This document shows positions 1-6,698 of a stretch of 7,008 bases of DNA, one piece after another. A model generated the notes under the pieces. The model ran no database searches, was not told where the DNA came from, and saw only the letters and a list, made by a program, of their open reading frames with translations. The position numbers and the translations under genes were made by a program. Position 1 is the stretch's first letter. Every line of letters starts with the position of its first letter. The stretch is taken from NCBI GenBank assembly GCA_021780705.1, contig JAJXYG010000174.1:1-7008 (forward strand). The letters run 5' to 3'. Source of the DNA: Bacteroidota bacterium. Lineage in GTDB: Bacteria; Bacteroidota; Bacteroidia; Chitinophagales; Chitinophagaceae.

Positions 1-21
1 TGTTCTTTTAAAATATAAATT

Positions 22-582
22 ATGAAAAGAAATTTCATTCCTTCCTTAAGATTGACCGCAGTGTTCCTACTTTTCTTTAGCGGATTCTATACCCTGGCGG
101 TCTGGGCAGCAGCCCAGCTGGCTCCCGGACAGGGAAACGGGATCACTTTAACCGAAAACGGCAAAACCTATTATCCGAACATCGGAGAAGCGTTTACCCA
201 AGATAGATATTTCTGGTCCAGGCCTTCGGCGGTGGGATATGATGCAGCCGGATCAGGAGCCAGCAATAAAGGAATTACCAACCCGGCGTATCTGGCAACG
301 GTAAAGGCCAGGATAGACACCTTTCTGTTCCATGATCCGGGAGTCCGTCCGTCTGAGATTCCCTCAGACCTGGTCACGGCAAGCGCCAGCGGACTTGACC
401 CTGATATTTCTGTCCAGGCGGCAAAGGTGCAGGTAAACCGGATTGCACGATTGCGGCACCTGAATCCCAAAAAATTATATGGGTTGATTGCCCGTAGCAC
501 CGAGCCCCCCTTTCTGGGGTACCTGGGTCCTGAAAAAATTAATGTGCTGAAGCTGAACCTGGCTCTCGACCAGTTGAAATAA
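22..582 (+). CDS. kdpC: Potassium-transporting ATPase subunit KdpC
   Basis: KdpC is the single-pass accessory subunit of the inner-membrane KdpFABC complex, which takes up K+ at high affinity using ATP. It contacts KdpA and KdpB and supports the pump's catalytic cycle. The 186-residue length matches the family (about 190 in E. coli). One hydrophobic helix covers residues 11-31 and the rest is extracytoplasmic. Two family hallmarks are intact: a FWSRPSA/YDAAGSGASNKG block at 64-84, and DLVTASASGLDPDIS at 116-130 followed by the QxxRIAxxR helix. The ATG at 22 puts the charged MKRN directly before the helix, as expected. There is no clear Shine-Dalgarno; the leader is AT-rich. kdpA and kdpB normally precede it, but the 21 upstream bases are too few to identify kdpB. 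The split kdpD follows after 199 nt, so this is the 3' end of a kdp locus. No defects are seen. Confidence 0.98.
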   Translation: MKRNFIPSLRLTAVFLLFFSGFYTLAVWAAAQLAPGQGNGITLTENGKTYYPNIGEAFTQDRYFWSRPSAVGYDAAGSGASNKGITNPAYLATVKARIDTFLFHDPGVRPSEIPSDLVTASASGLDPDISVQAAKVQVNRIARLRHLNPKKLYGLIARSTEPPFLGYLGPEKINVLKLNLALDQLK

Positions 583-781
583 TCCAGTAACCCGCTGTGT
601 AAAAAAATGGGATAATGTCTGGATATTGGGAGATTTGCGAGAAAGGGAAGGGCAGGAGAAAACTGGCGAAAAATCGGTATTTTAATAGTAGGATTCAAAG
701 CTTGTTGACCAGGCAGAAGCGCTTGAAATATACTAGCTCGATCCCAGATCAGGCAGCAGCGATGGCCTCAAATTCTTCATC
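583..781. other. Spacer between kdpC and kdpD, no supported gene
   Basis: This 199-nt gap holds nothing I can assign. An open frame from 615 to 824 would give a 69-residue Ser/Lys-rich peptide that overlaps kdpD by 43 nt and resembles no known family. In the kdpD frame the sequence is open from 737 back to a TAG at 734-736 but has no ATG, GTG or TTG, so it cannot extend kdpD. No hairpin longer than about 4 bp and no T-tract was found, so there is no obvious terminator. In many Bacteroidota kdp loci an outer-membrane porin-like gene sits here; it is absent. The gap may be a remnant, or it may hold a promoter for the sensor pair. Confidence 0.5.
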
Positions 782-1906
782 ATGGATGGCAGAGATAAAA
801 ATGTGCAGCATTTCCTGGAACTGATTAAAAAATCAAGGAGGGGAAAGTTTAAAATTTATATCGGGATGAGTGCAGGGGTGGGGAAAACCTTCCGGATGTT
901 GCAGGAAGCCCATGCCTTGCTGAAGAGCGGTATTGATGTGAAGATTGGCCTGGTGGAATCTCATGACAGAAAGGAAACGGTGGAACTGCTGGCCGGACTT
1001 CCGGTAATCCCCAGGCGTTCGCTATTTTATAAAGGAAAGCAGCTCGAAGAAATGGATGTGCAGGCCATCATCAACCTCAGGCCGGAGGTGGTGATCGTCG
1101 ATGAACTCGCCCATACCAATATTGAAGGCAGTAAGAATGAAAAAAGATGGCAGGATGTGATGGAAATTCTTTCCTCCGGGATCAATGTAATATCGGCGGT
1201 GAATATTCAGCATATTGAGAGCCTTAATGAGGACATCAGGAAGATCACGGGTATAGAGGTCAAAGAGAGAATCCCCGACAGTGTGGTGGCCCAGGCTGAT
1301 GAAGTGGTGAACATCGACCTTACAGCCGATGAACTGATCACCCGGCTGAAGGAGGGAAAGATTTACCGGGCGGAAAAGATTGAAACCGCCCTGAATAACT
1401 TTTTCAGAAGGGAACACATTTTGCAATTACGCGAGATGGCCCTCAAGGAGGTGGCCTCCCAGGTGGAGCGGAAAGTGGAATCCGAGGTGAATGTAGCGAA
1501 CCTGCCTCGCAGGGAGCGATTTCTGGCCTGTATCAGCACCAATGAGAAGACCGCGCGCAATGTGATCCGGAAAACAGCCCGGCTCTCCAATTATTATAAC
1601 AGCAATTGGTTTGTACTTTATGTGCAGACCCCTAAGGAAAGTGGGGACCGGATCGCACTGGACAAACAACGACATTTAATCAATAATTTTAAACTGGCAA
1701 CGGAACTGGGAGCTGAAATTATCAAGGTGGAAGGGCCTGCAGTGGCAAAGGAGATCATTCAGCAGGCCGAGCAAAGGAAGATCACGACCATCTGTATCGG
1801 CAAACCCCATCTTTCGCTGATCAAGATTATTTGGGCGACCAATGTGTTTAATGAGCTACTTAAAAAACTGACTGCAGTGGAAATTGACCTGGTAATACTC
1901 TCATAA
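782..1906 (+). CDS. kdpD: Stand-alone KdpD sensor (KdpD + USP domains, no kinase)
   Basis: This 374-residue protein matches only the N-terminal cytoplasmic part of KdpD, which is about 890 residues in E. coli. The KdpD domain (about 18-225) has a Walker A loop GMSAGVGKT at 28-36 and a Walker-B-like VIVDELAHTN at 104-113. The conserved NVISAVNIQHIESL (135-148) and the DEVVNIDLTADEL region follow. A universal-stress-protein (USP) fold starts near 245 and ends with the CIGKPHLS nucleotide-site-like motif. The four membrane helices and the kinase core are missing; the next gene supplies membrane and kinase parts. Its TAA overlaps that gene's ATG (TAATG), which points to translational coupling. 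In E. coli this part of KdpD tunes signalling by nucleotide (and c-di-AMP in some Gram-positives). The same role here, as a soluble partner of the kinase, is inference. The ATG at 782 is the first start after an in-frame TAG at 734. Confidence 0.95.
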   Translation: MDGRDKNVQHFLELIKKSRRGKFKIYIGMSAGVGKTFRMLQEAHALLKSGIDVKIGLVESHDRKETVELLAGLPVIPRRSLFYKGKQLEEMDVQAIINLRPEVVIVDELAHTNIEGSKNEKRWQDVMEILSSGINVISAVNIQHIESLNEDIRKITGIEVKERIPDSVVAQADEVVNIDLTADELITRLKEGKIYRAEKIETALNNFFRREHILQLREMALKEVASQVERKVESEVNVANLPRRERFLACISTNEKTARNVIRKTARLSNYYNSNWFVLYVQTPKESGDRIALDKQRHLINNFKLATELGAEIIKVEGPAVAKEIIQQAEQRKITTICIGKPHLSLIKIIWATNVFNELLKKLTAVEIDLVILS

Positions 1907-3633
1907 TGAAAATTAAGACCAAACTCTCTTTAGCGGTGGGGATTTTGTTCCTGTTTATTTTGCTGTTAGGCACTGCAGGGGTCTATTATGTGGATACCCT
2001 TAAAGCCAATACGGAGAATATCCTGCTTTCCAACTATCATACCCTGGAATATTCCAGAAATATGCTGGTGGCTCTTCAGGACAGCAATCCGGAAGCCCTC
2101 AGGTCCTTTGAAACCAACCTGGAAAACCAGGAAAAAAATGTCACCGAACCCGGAGAACCAGAAGCCACCCGTGATCTAAGGATGAGATTTGATTCATTTC
2201 GTGTCAGTCAGGAAGATCCCCGCTACTTACCGGCTATCAGGGGGGATATCTTCCGGATAATGGCAATGAATATGAATGCCATCCGCAACAAAAGCGAAAT
2301 GGCAAAAAAGACGGCCTCCAGCGCCTTTTCCTGGATCACGATCATTGGCACGGTTTGTTTCCTGTTTGCCTTTGTCCTGGTGGTAAACCTGCCTTCCAGT
2401 GTAGCCAATCCCATCAGGGAACTGACACGGAGTATCCGACAGATAGCCCTGCAGAATTATTCCCAGCGGGTCCATTTTGAAAGCCATAATGAATTTGGAG
2501 AACTGGCCCGGTCCTTTAATTCGATGGCTGAAAGACTGGAGGAGTATAACCACAGCAGCCTCAGCGGACTGATGATGGAAAAAAAGAGGATTGAAGCCCT
2601 TATTAATAACATGGTGGATCCTGTAATCGGACTGGATGAGAATCTCCGGGTGATCTTTGCCAACCAGGAAGCAATTAAAATATCCGGATTAAAGGAGCCG
2701 GAACTGGTTGGCCAGCTGGTATCTGAATTGTCCAAGCGAAATGACCTCATACGCATGCTTACCCATGACCTGATGAAAGAAGAGGTGGCGGGGGGGACGT
2801 CGCGGGAACCGCTCAAGATTTTTTCCGGCAATAAAGAAGGGTATTTTGAAAAGGAAATTCTGCAAATTTCCATAATACCCACGGGGGAGAGGGCCAAAAA
2901 GCTCATTGGTCACGTCATTATCTTGAGGAATGTAACCGAATACAAAGAACTGGATTATGCCAAGACCCGGTTTATTGCTACGGTCTCTCATGAATTCAAG
3001 ACCCCGATTTCTTCCATCAAGATGAGCGTGCAGCTGTTGGAACACGAACAGATTGGTTCGTTGAATTCCGAGCAGAAAGAACTGCTAAAAAGTATTGAAG
3101 ATGATGCAGACCGCCTGCTGAAGATTACCGGGGAACTGCTCAATCTGACCCAGCTTGAAAGCGGAAATATCCAGTTAACCCTGCTTCCTTGCGACCCAAA
3201 AGAAATTGTGGATTTTGCAGTGGGGGCTACCAAAATCCAGGCGGAACAAAAGCAAGTCAAAATTGAAATTACCTGTCCTCCTGACCTGCCCAAATTGCAG
3301 GCTGACAGTGAAAAGACTTCCTGGGTCCTTACCAACCTTATTACCAATGCCATCCGGCATTCCTATGAGCAATCCACGATATTTATCCATGTGTATCCCA
3401 AAGGTGATAAGGTTTGCCTTTCCGTGAGAGATACCGGCCAGGGGATCCCTCCACAGTATAAGGACAAGATTTTTGACCGGTACTTCAGGGTACCCGGAAC
3501 CAAAATGGAAGGCACGGGCCTGGGTCTAGCCATTAGCAAGGAATTCATTGAGGCGGAGGGAGGGGAGATCACCCTGGAAAGTGAATTTGGGGCAGGGAGC
3601 AATTTTGTGATTTCCCTCAATGCAGTGCCCTGA
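1906..3633 (+). CDS. Membrane histidine kinase, HAMP-PAS-HisKA-HATPase (KdpD partner)
   Basis: A 575-residue sensor kinase. Helix 1 covers residues 7-28, an extracytoplasmic segment spans about 29-141, and helix 2 covers about 142-162. HAMP (about 163-214) includes NPIRELTRSIRQIA and the FNSMAERLEEY end. A PAS domain spans about 229-348. HisKA follows with the phospho-acceptor H362 in FIATVSHEFKTP, then HATPase_c with the N box around N477/N481, G1 box DTGQGIP (509-515), F box IFDRYFRVP (522-530) and G2 box GTGLGLAISK from 536. All catalytic motifs are intact, so it should be active. It probably autophosphorylates in response to a K+ or turgor signal together with the KdpD fragment encoded just upstream, whose stop codon it overlaps by one base. 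This architecture differs from the four-helix, HAMP-less E. coli KdpD kinase half. No response-regulator gene lies next to it here, so its partner regulator is unknown. It is not named kdpD because only the context links it to Kdp. Confidence 0.95.
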   Translation: MKIKTKLSLAVGILFLFILLLGTAGVYYVDTLKANTENILLSNYHTLEYSRNMLVALQDSNPEALRSFETNLENQEKNVTEPGEPEATRDLRMRFDSFRVSQEDPRYLPAIRGDIFRIMAMNMNAIRNKSEMAKKTASSAFSWITIIGTVCFLFAFVLVVNLPSSVANPIRELTRSIRQIALQNYSQRVHFESHNEFGELARSFNSMAERLEEYNHSSLSGLMMEKKRIEALINNMVDPVIGLDENLRVIFANQEAIKISGLKEPELVGQLVSELSKRNDLIRMLTHDLMKEEVAGGTSREPLKIFSGNKEGYFEKEILQISIIPTGERAKKLIGHVIILRNVTEYKELDYAKTRFIATVSHEFKTPISSIKMSVQLLEHEQIGSLNSEQKELLKSIEDDADRLLKITGELLNLTQLESGNIQLTLLPCDPKEIVDFAVGATKIQAEQKQVKIEITCPPDLPKLQADSEKTSWVLTNLITNAIRHSYEQSTIFIHVYPKGDKVCLSVRDTGQGIPPQYKDKIFDRYFRVPGTKMEGTGLGLAISKEFIEAEGGEITLESEFGAGSNFVISLNAVP

Positions 3634-3665
3634 CCCGCATGATTTTCTTTTCCGAATCCTTAAGT

Positions 3666-3679
3666 GTTTCAATTGAAAC
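3666..3679. promoter_or_regulatory. Perfect 14-bp palindrome upstream of purU
   Basis: GTTTCAATTGAAAC is a perfect inverted repeat without a spacer, 40 bases before the purU ATG and 32 bases after the kinase stop. Its size and position suit an operator for a dimeric regulator, or it could form a small hairpin. It is too AT-rich and lacks the T-tract of a terminator. The binding protein is unknown. Confidence 0.35.
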
Positions 3680-3718
3680 GATGGAAGTACCTTTACGGCA
3701 GGACCAAATGCCGGACTG

Positions 3719-4558
3719 ATGACACCCAAATTCACTTTACTGATTGATTGCAGGGACGAAACGGGATTGATCTATAAGGTTACCTCGGTGCTTTTTAAAT
3801 ACAAATTGAATATAATTGGCAATGATGAATATGTGAGCCAGGAGGACAACCATTTTTTCATGCGCAGTGAATTCTCCGGGCAGGTCGATACGGCATTGGT
3901 TTTAGAAGACCTGAAGAGACTGCTTCCCGGCGGTGCCAGAATCCGCCTTGCCTCAGAGGAGAAGAAAAAACTGGTCATACTGGTGACCCGGGAATACCAC
4001 TGCCTGAGTGAATTATTAACCCGGATTCACTTTAATGAGATGAATGCGACCGTCCAGGCCGTAATCAGCAATTATGACACCTTAAAGCAATTCACGGAAA
4101 ATTACGGGATCCCTTTCCATCACGTCCCTCATGGGGAACTTTCAAGGGAGGCACACGAAGCACAAATCCTGCTACTCCTACATCAATACCAGCCTGACCT
4201 GCTGGTACTGGCAAAATATATGAGGGTGCTCAACCCTGAGTTTGTCCGGGAATTTCAGCACAGGATCATCAATATCCACCATTCTTTTCTTCCTGCCTTC
4301 CAGGGTTCCCACCCTTATAGGCAGGCCTATATGAGGGGGGTGAAGATTATCGGAGCCACCGCGCATTTTGTGAATGACAGGCTGGATGACGGGCCGATTA
4401 TTGCCCAGAGTGTCATCCCGGTGGACCACCGGCAGGATGCCGCCGGAATGGCCCTTGCCGGAAAGGATATTGAAAAATCGGTTTTGTCCCATGCACTTAA
4501 AATTGTGCTGGAGGACCGGGTTTTTGTAAGTGGAAACAAGACCATTGTATTTGATTAG
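3719..4558 (+). CDS. purU: Formyltetrahydrofolate deformylase PurU
   Basis: PurU hydrolyses 10-formyl-tetrahydrofolate to formate and tetrahydrofolate in the cytoplasm. It balances the one-carbon folate pool and supplies formate, for example to PurT-type purine synthesis. The 279-residue length equals the family norm (280 in E. coli). An ACT regulatory domain covers about 1-78, beginning LLIDCRDETGLIYKVT. The formyl-transferase fold spans about 86-265. The catalytic Asn and His are N185 and H187 in INIHHSFLPAF, and the catalytic Asp is D223 in HFVNDRLDDGP, by comparison with GART N106/H108/D144. The deformylase-type segments VILVTREYHCL, VLAKYMRVL and GVKIIGATAHFVND agree closely with E. coli PurU. 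In E. coli the enzyme is activated by methionine and inhibited by glycine; the ACT domain makes similar control likely. It lies 85 nt after the kinase with a palindrome in between, so it may have its own promoter. It has no functional tie to kdp. Confidence 0.98.
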   Translation: MTPKFTLLIDCRDETGLIYKVTSVLFKYKLNIIGNDEYVSQEDNHFFMRSEFSGQVDTALVLEDLKRLLPGGARIRLASEEKKKLVILVTREYHCLSELLTRIHFNEMNATVQAVISNYDTLKQFTENYGIPFHHVPHGELSREAHEAQILLLLHQYQPDLLVLAKYMRVLNPEFVREFQHRIINIHHSFLPAFQGSHPYRQAYMRGVKIIGATAHFVNDRLDDGPIIAQSVIPVDHRQDAAGMALAGKDIEKSVLSHALKIVLEDRVFVSGNKTIVFD

Positions 4559-4573
4559 AAAAATTACCCCGGT

Positions 4574-4597
4574 ATTTCCTTAAAAGAATTTCCTTAA
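4574..4597 (+). repeat. Short direct repeat after purU
   Basis: ATTTCCTTAA occurs at 4574-4583 and again at 4588-4597, giving a period of 14 bases, just after the purU stop. It lies in AT-rich sequence and may be chance. No clear GC-rich terminator stem is seen here, although TTAAAA/TTTTAA arms could pair weakly. Confidence 0.35.
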
Positions 4598-4734
4598 TTT
4601 TAAAAGAGAAACTAATTGCAGGAGGATTTTGCGACTCCAGTGGTTATGCCTGTAGAATTAACCTTTGCCTTTGGGGTTTGTATCCTCTTTAGTTTGCCTT
4701 AATAATGTTTGGGGATGGAGAAAGGAATGAAATC

Positions 4735-4757
4735 CTGTGAAGAGATATCTTTCACAG
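4735..4757. promoter_or_regulatory. 23-nt near-perfect dyad in the purU-downstream spacer
   Basis: The arms CTGTGAA (4735-4741) and TTCACAG (4751-4757) are exact reverse complements. They flank the self-complementary AGATATCT (4743-4750) with a single unpaired G at 4742. The site lies 85 bases before the start of the unknown-function gene, inside a 283-nt spacer that otherwise holds no gene. TGTGA/TCACA half-sites recall CRP/FNR-family operators, but the spacing (11 bases between them rather than 6) does not fit the E. coli CRP consensus. It could be an operator or a hairpin in the leader RNA. Confidence 0.4.
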
Positions 4758-4841
4758 ATAACAATTTTTGTTCCGGTTCGTTTCAGTAGAAAATGGGCCT
4801 TTCGTAATCCGCCGTATTGAACATACCTAAATAACCTGATC

Positions 4842-5555
4842 ATGAAATCACTCTCTGAAACCTGGTTCACCGAAGGATACATTGATTTCGAACTGAAGAA
4901 ATACACCCTGCTTGCCTATCTGCAGCATGTAAATTCCTTTTTCAGTGAAAACAAATTATATCCCCCGCTGGCAGATATCATTTTTCATTATAATAATATT
5001 ATCGCCTTCCGGGAGAACCGGAAATTCCTGCAGGAACACTTTCCCAAACAACTCACCGAGATAAGTATGAAGAAACTCCAGTTGGAATATGAAAGGATTA
5101 TTGAGGATGATGAATTGATGAAGGAACTTGAAGAAATCGTCCAGTATTCAGCTACTAAAATTAAATCCACCATTCAAAATGGGGCTGAAATATATGAATT
5201 TGTAGAAGCCAAGCTCACCATTGAGCCGGTGGGCCTCCTGCCTCTCGATACCCATGAGGGCTATCTGCTGATCGGGGACGGTCATTTCAATACCACCAGT
5301 GCCTACGAGTACCATCTTACCATATATGAAAAGCACAATGAAAAATACCGGGGAATCCGAACCGATTTTATCCAGCAGTGGAAACGGTCGGTGAGCAATA
5401 CCGCTGAAAATATCAAAGGGGAACTGATACGCAACCGCAAGGAATTGCCCAATCCAGCCGTATACAGCATCGAAACAGAACTGGCCTATCCCATGGAGGA
5501 GACCCTGCTTCCGGTAGCCAAACGCAGTTTTGTGAAATATATCAGTGTGGCCTGA
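4842..5555 (+). CDS. Conserved-looking hypothetical protein, soluble, function unknown
   Basis: A 237-residue protein I cannot assign to a characterised family. From memory it resembles uncharacterised proteins found in many Bacteroidota that begin with a SETWFxEGYIDFELKKYxLLAYLQ-like block; that needs a search to confirm. No signal peptide or membrane helix is visible, so it is probably cytoplasmic. The first half (about 15-115) is helix-rich and acidic, including an IIEDDELMKELEEIV stretch. The second half reads as alternating strands (EPVGLLPLDTHEGYLLIGDG, then YEYHLTIYEK) followed by an RGIRTDFIQQW segment. No catalytic signature or Cys/His metal cluster stands out. Codon use and composition match the neighbours, which supports a real gene. 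The ATG at 4842 follows TAACCTGATC with no Shine-Dalgarno, normal for this phylum. It stands alone between a 283-nt spacer and a likely terminator, so it is probably monocistronic. Confidence 0.88.
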   Translation: MKSLSETWFTEGYIDFELKKYTLLAYLQHVNSFFSENKLYPPLADIIFHYNNIIAFRENRKFLQEHFPKQLTEISMKKLQLEYERIIEDDELMKELEEIVQYSATKIKSTIQNGAEIYEFVEAKLTIEPVGLLPLDTHEGYLLIGDGHFNTTSAYEYHLTIYEKHNEKYRGIRTDFIQQWKRSVSNTAENIKGELIRNRKELPNPAVYSIETELAYPMEETLLPVAKRSFVKYISVA

Positions 5556-5599
5556 TCCGGTATAGAACCACCTAAAGGGCTCTGGAATGCCTGATCGAC

Positions 5600-5638
5600 C
5601 GGTAATTTATTTAAATTGCCGTTTTGGTTTCTTTTAAA
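5600..5638 (+). terminator. Likely intrinsic terminator after the unknown-function gene
   Basis: Bases 5600-5609 and 5612-5621 form a 10-bp stem (one G-T wobble) with C-G, G-C, G-C pairs at its foot and an A/T-rich top, closed by a TT turn (in practice a 4-base loop). A T-rich run, TTTTGGTTTCTTTT, follows directly. This is 45 bases past the stop at 5555, as expected for a terminator. The stem is AT-rich, so efficiency is uncertain. The dyad also lies just upstream of the sigma gene and could be an operator instead. Confidence 0.45.
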
Positions 5639-5654
5639 ATAATTTTACATCTTG
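5622..5654 (+). promoter_or_regulatory. Candidate Bacteroidota-type promoter for the sigma/anti-sigma pair
   Basis: TTTTGG at 5622-5627 and TACATCTTG at 5646-5654, 18 bases apart, roughly resemble the Bacteroidota -33 (TTTG) and -7 (TAnnTTTG) elements. The -7 match is imperfect, with one extra base. The position, about 20 bases before the ATG at 5675, is plausible, but the T-rich context makes chance matches likely. Confidence 0.22.
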
Positions 5655-5674
5655 TCAATCCTAAAGGATCCCGA

Positions 5675-6274
5675 ATGCAAATCATTATGGACACCCGAAA
5701 TCCTTCTGCCACGGTGAAGTGCTGGGTGGAATTGTATTCGGATAAACTGTATGCATGGGCCCTGCACAAATGCGGAAAGCAGGAGATCGCCGAGGATCTG
5801 ATCCAGGACCTGTTTTTGATTGCCTACCAGTCTTTTGAAAAATTTGAAGAGAAAAGTGAACCCCTGACCTGGCTCTATGGAATCCTCAACAACCGGATCG
5901 CAGACTATTTCAGAAAACAGGTCAGGGATCCCGTTGTTTCCCAAAGCAGCCTGAATCCGGATTCCTCTGGGGATCTGCTGGACACCCTGTTTGATGAAAG
6001 CGGAGCCTGGAGGGTCAGGGAACGCCCTTCCCCCTGGGCGGACGATGACAGCCATCTGCTCGATAATGAAGAGTTTAAAGGAGTGTTACAGTCATGTCTT
6101 GAGGGATTACCTGAACACTGGCTTGCCACTATACGTCTGAAATACCTGGAGGGAAAGAAAGGGGAGGTAATTTGTCAGGAATTGGGGATTGCTCCGACTA
6201 ATTTCTGGCAGATACTGCACAGGGCAAAATTGCAACTCAGAAAATGCCTGGAGCTTCACTGGTTTAAAAAGTAA
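5675..6274 (+). CDS. ECF-type RNA polymerase sigma factor
   Basis: A 199-residue sigma-70-family factor with only regions 2 and 4, the layout of extracytoplasmic-function (ECF) sigmas. Sigma-2 (about 18-84) includes AEDLIQDLFLIAY (39-51) and LTWLYGILNNRIADYFRKQ, for core binding and -10 recognition. Sigma-4 (about 140-196) includes LPEHWLATIRLKYLEGKKG and a helix-turn-helix around ELGIAPTNFWQILHRAKLQLRKCLE. The linker, about 55 residues with ERPSPWADDD, is longer than in many ECFs. It resembles sigmas usually found beside a very small zinc-finger anti-sigma protein, and one follows here after three bases. The start at 5675 is chosen because AAAGGA sits six bases upstream. The ATG at 5687 (MDTRNPS) is an alternative; a TTG at 5624 would add a hydrophobic tail and is unlikely. 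Five cysteines (16, 33, 141, 167, 191) are more than usual. It probably directs transcription of the exported peptide gene downstream and perhaps of itself; the target is inferred from context. Confidence 0.92.
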   Translation: MQIIMDTRNPSATVKCWVELYSDKLYAWALHKCGKQEIAEDLIQDLFLIAYQSFEKFEEKSEPLTWLYGILNNRIADYFRKQVRDPVVSQSSLNPDSSGDLLDTLFDESGAWRVRERPSPWADDDSHLLDNEEFKGVLQSCLEGLPEHWLATIRLKYLEGKKGEVICQELGIAPTNFWQILHRAKLQLRKCLELHWFKK

Positions 6275-6277
6275 TGC

Positions 6278-6550
6278 ATGAAAAGGATCATACATTTTAT
6301 GGTGCTATCCTGCAGGAAGGCCACTGAACTGATAGACAAGAAATCAGTGGTGCCTCTAAGCGTCACTGAGTCCATTCAACTCAAGGTGCATAAGAAAATA
6401 TGTGAAGCCTGCAGGGTCTATGAGTCCCAAGGCAAAAAAATAGATGGAATCCTGGGTGCGCATCTCGGCGAAAAACAGCCAGGTGATACTGCCCCTACGC
6501 TCAATCCCGCCCTCAAAAATAAAATCATCCACAGCCTGCCTGAGGATTAG
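6278..6550 (+). CDS. Small zinc-finger (ZAS/zf-HC2-type) anti-sigma factor
   Basis: A 90-residue soluble protein encoded three bases after the sigma stop, so the two are almost certainly co-transcribed. C12 in LSCRKATELID and the H38-KKI-C42-EA-C45 motif form the HX3CX2C zinc-binding signature of ZAS anti-sigma factors (RsrA, ChrR, zf-HC2 families). Such proteins bind their partner sigma and release it when zinc is lost or the thiols are oxidised or occupied by other metals. No membrane helix is present, unlike many anti-sigmas, so sensing would be cytoplasmic. The region after residue 50 is polar and Pro/Gly-containing, probably flexible, ending in a short helix (NPALKNKIIHSL). The ATG at 6278 gives MKRIIHF before the core; the ATG at 6299 (MVLSC) is an alternative. 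Function as the anti-sigma of the adjacent ECF is inferred from motif and position. Confidence 0.87.
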   Translation: MKRIIHFMVLSCRKATELIDKKSVVPLSVTESIQLKVHKKICEACRVYESQGKKIDGILGAHLGEKQPGDTAPTLNPALKNKIIHSLPED

Positions 6551-6584
6551 ATCCTTGTTACTTTCCTAAGTATGTGTATGGGCA

Positions 6585-6646
6585 GTGGGTTTCCCACCTT
6601 CAATTGACCACCTGGTATTCGGGTAAGGACACTCGCCCGCTTATCC
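6585..6646 (+). other. GC-richer hairpin-forming stretch between anti-sigma and exported-peptide genes
   Basis: Two small stems can be drawn in this otherwise AT-rich 224-nt gap. GTGGG/CCCAC encloses a TTT loop (6585-6597). GGGTAAG (6621-6627) pairs with CTTATCC (6640-6646) with one G-T wobble and a 12-base loop. Neither is followed at once by a T-run, so neither is a convincing intrinsic terminator. They could weaken read-through into the next gene or be part of a leader RNA. No open reading frame longer than about 12 codons was found. Confidence 0.25.
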
Positions 6647-6698
6647 CCCTGGAAAGGCACTTTTTCGTTCTAACAAATTTTTAAGAAAAAAAATTCAG

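Noticed and set aside
615..824. 69-residue open frame between kdpC and kdpD
   Set aside because: It overlaps the kdpD start by 43 nt, has low-complexity Ser/Lys composition and resembles no family; kdpD has a sound start at 782.
1022..1675. Reverse-strand open frames opposite kdpD, the kinase and purU
   Set aside because: They are shadows of strongly supported + strand genes with intact family motifs and show no protein-like features of their own.
4736..4756. CRP operator
   Set aside because: The TGTGA and TCACA half-sites are 11 bases apart, not the 6 required by the CRP consensus, so only a generic dyad is reported.
4658..4906. Reverse-strand 82-residue open frame across the purU-downstream spacer
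   Set aside because: It overlaps the start of the unknown-function gene, has no recognisable motif and its composition fits a chance frame.
1..5643. TTCTTTTAAAATA shared by the window start and the sigma leader (about 5630-5642)
   Set aside because: It is a 13-base A/T match in AT-rich leaders without a consistent distance to the start codons; most likely chance.
5624..5674. TTG start extending the sigma factor by 17 residues
   Set aside because: The added residues come from T-rich spacer next to the likely terminator. The ATG at 5675 has an AAAGGA at proper distance and the family begins near there.
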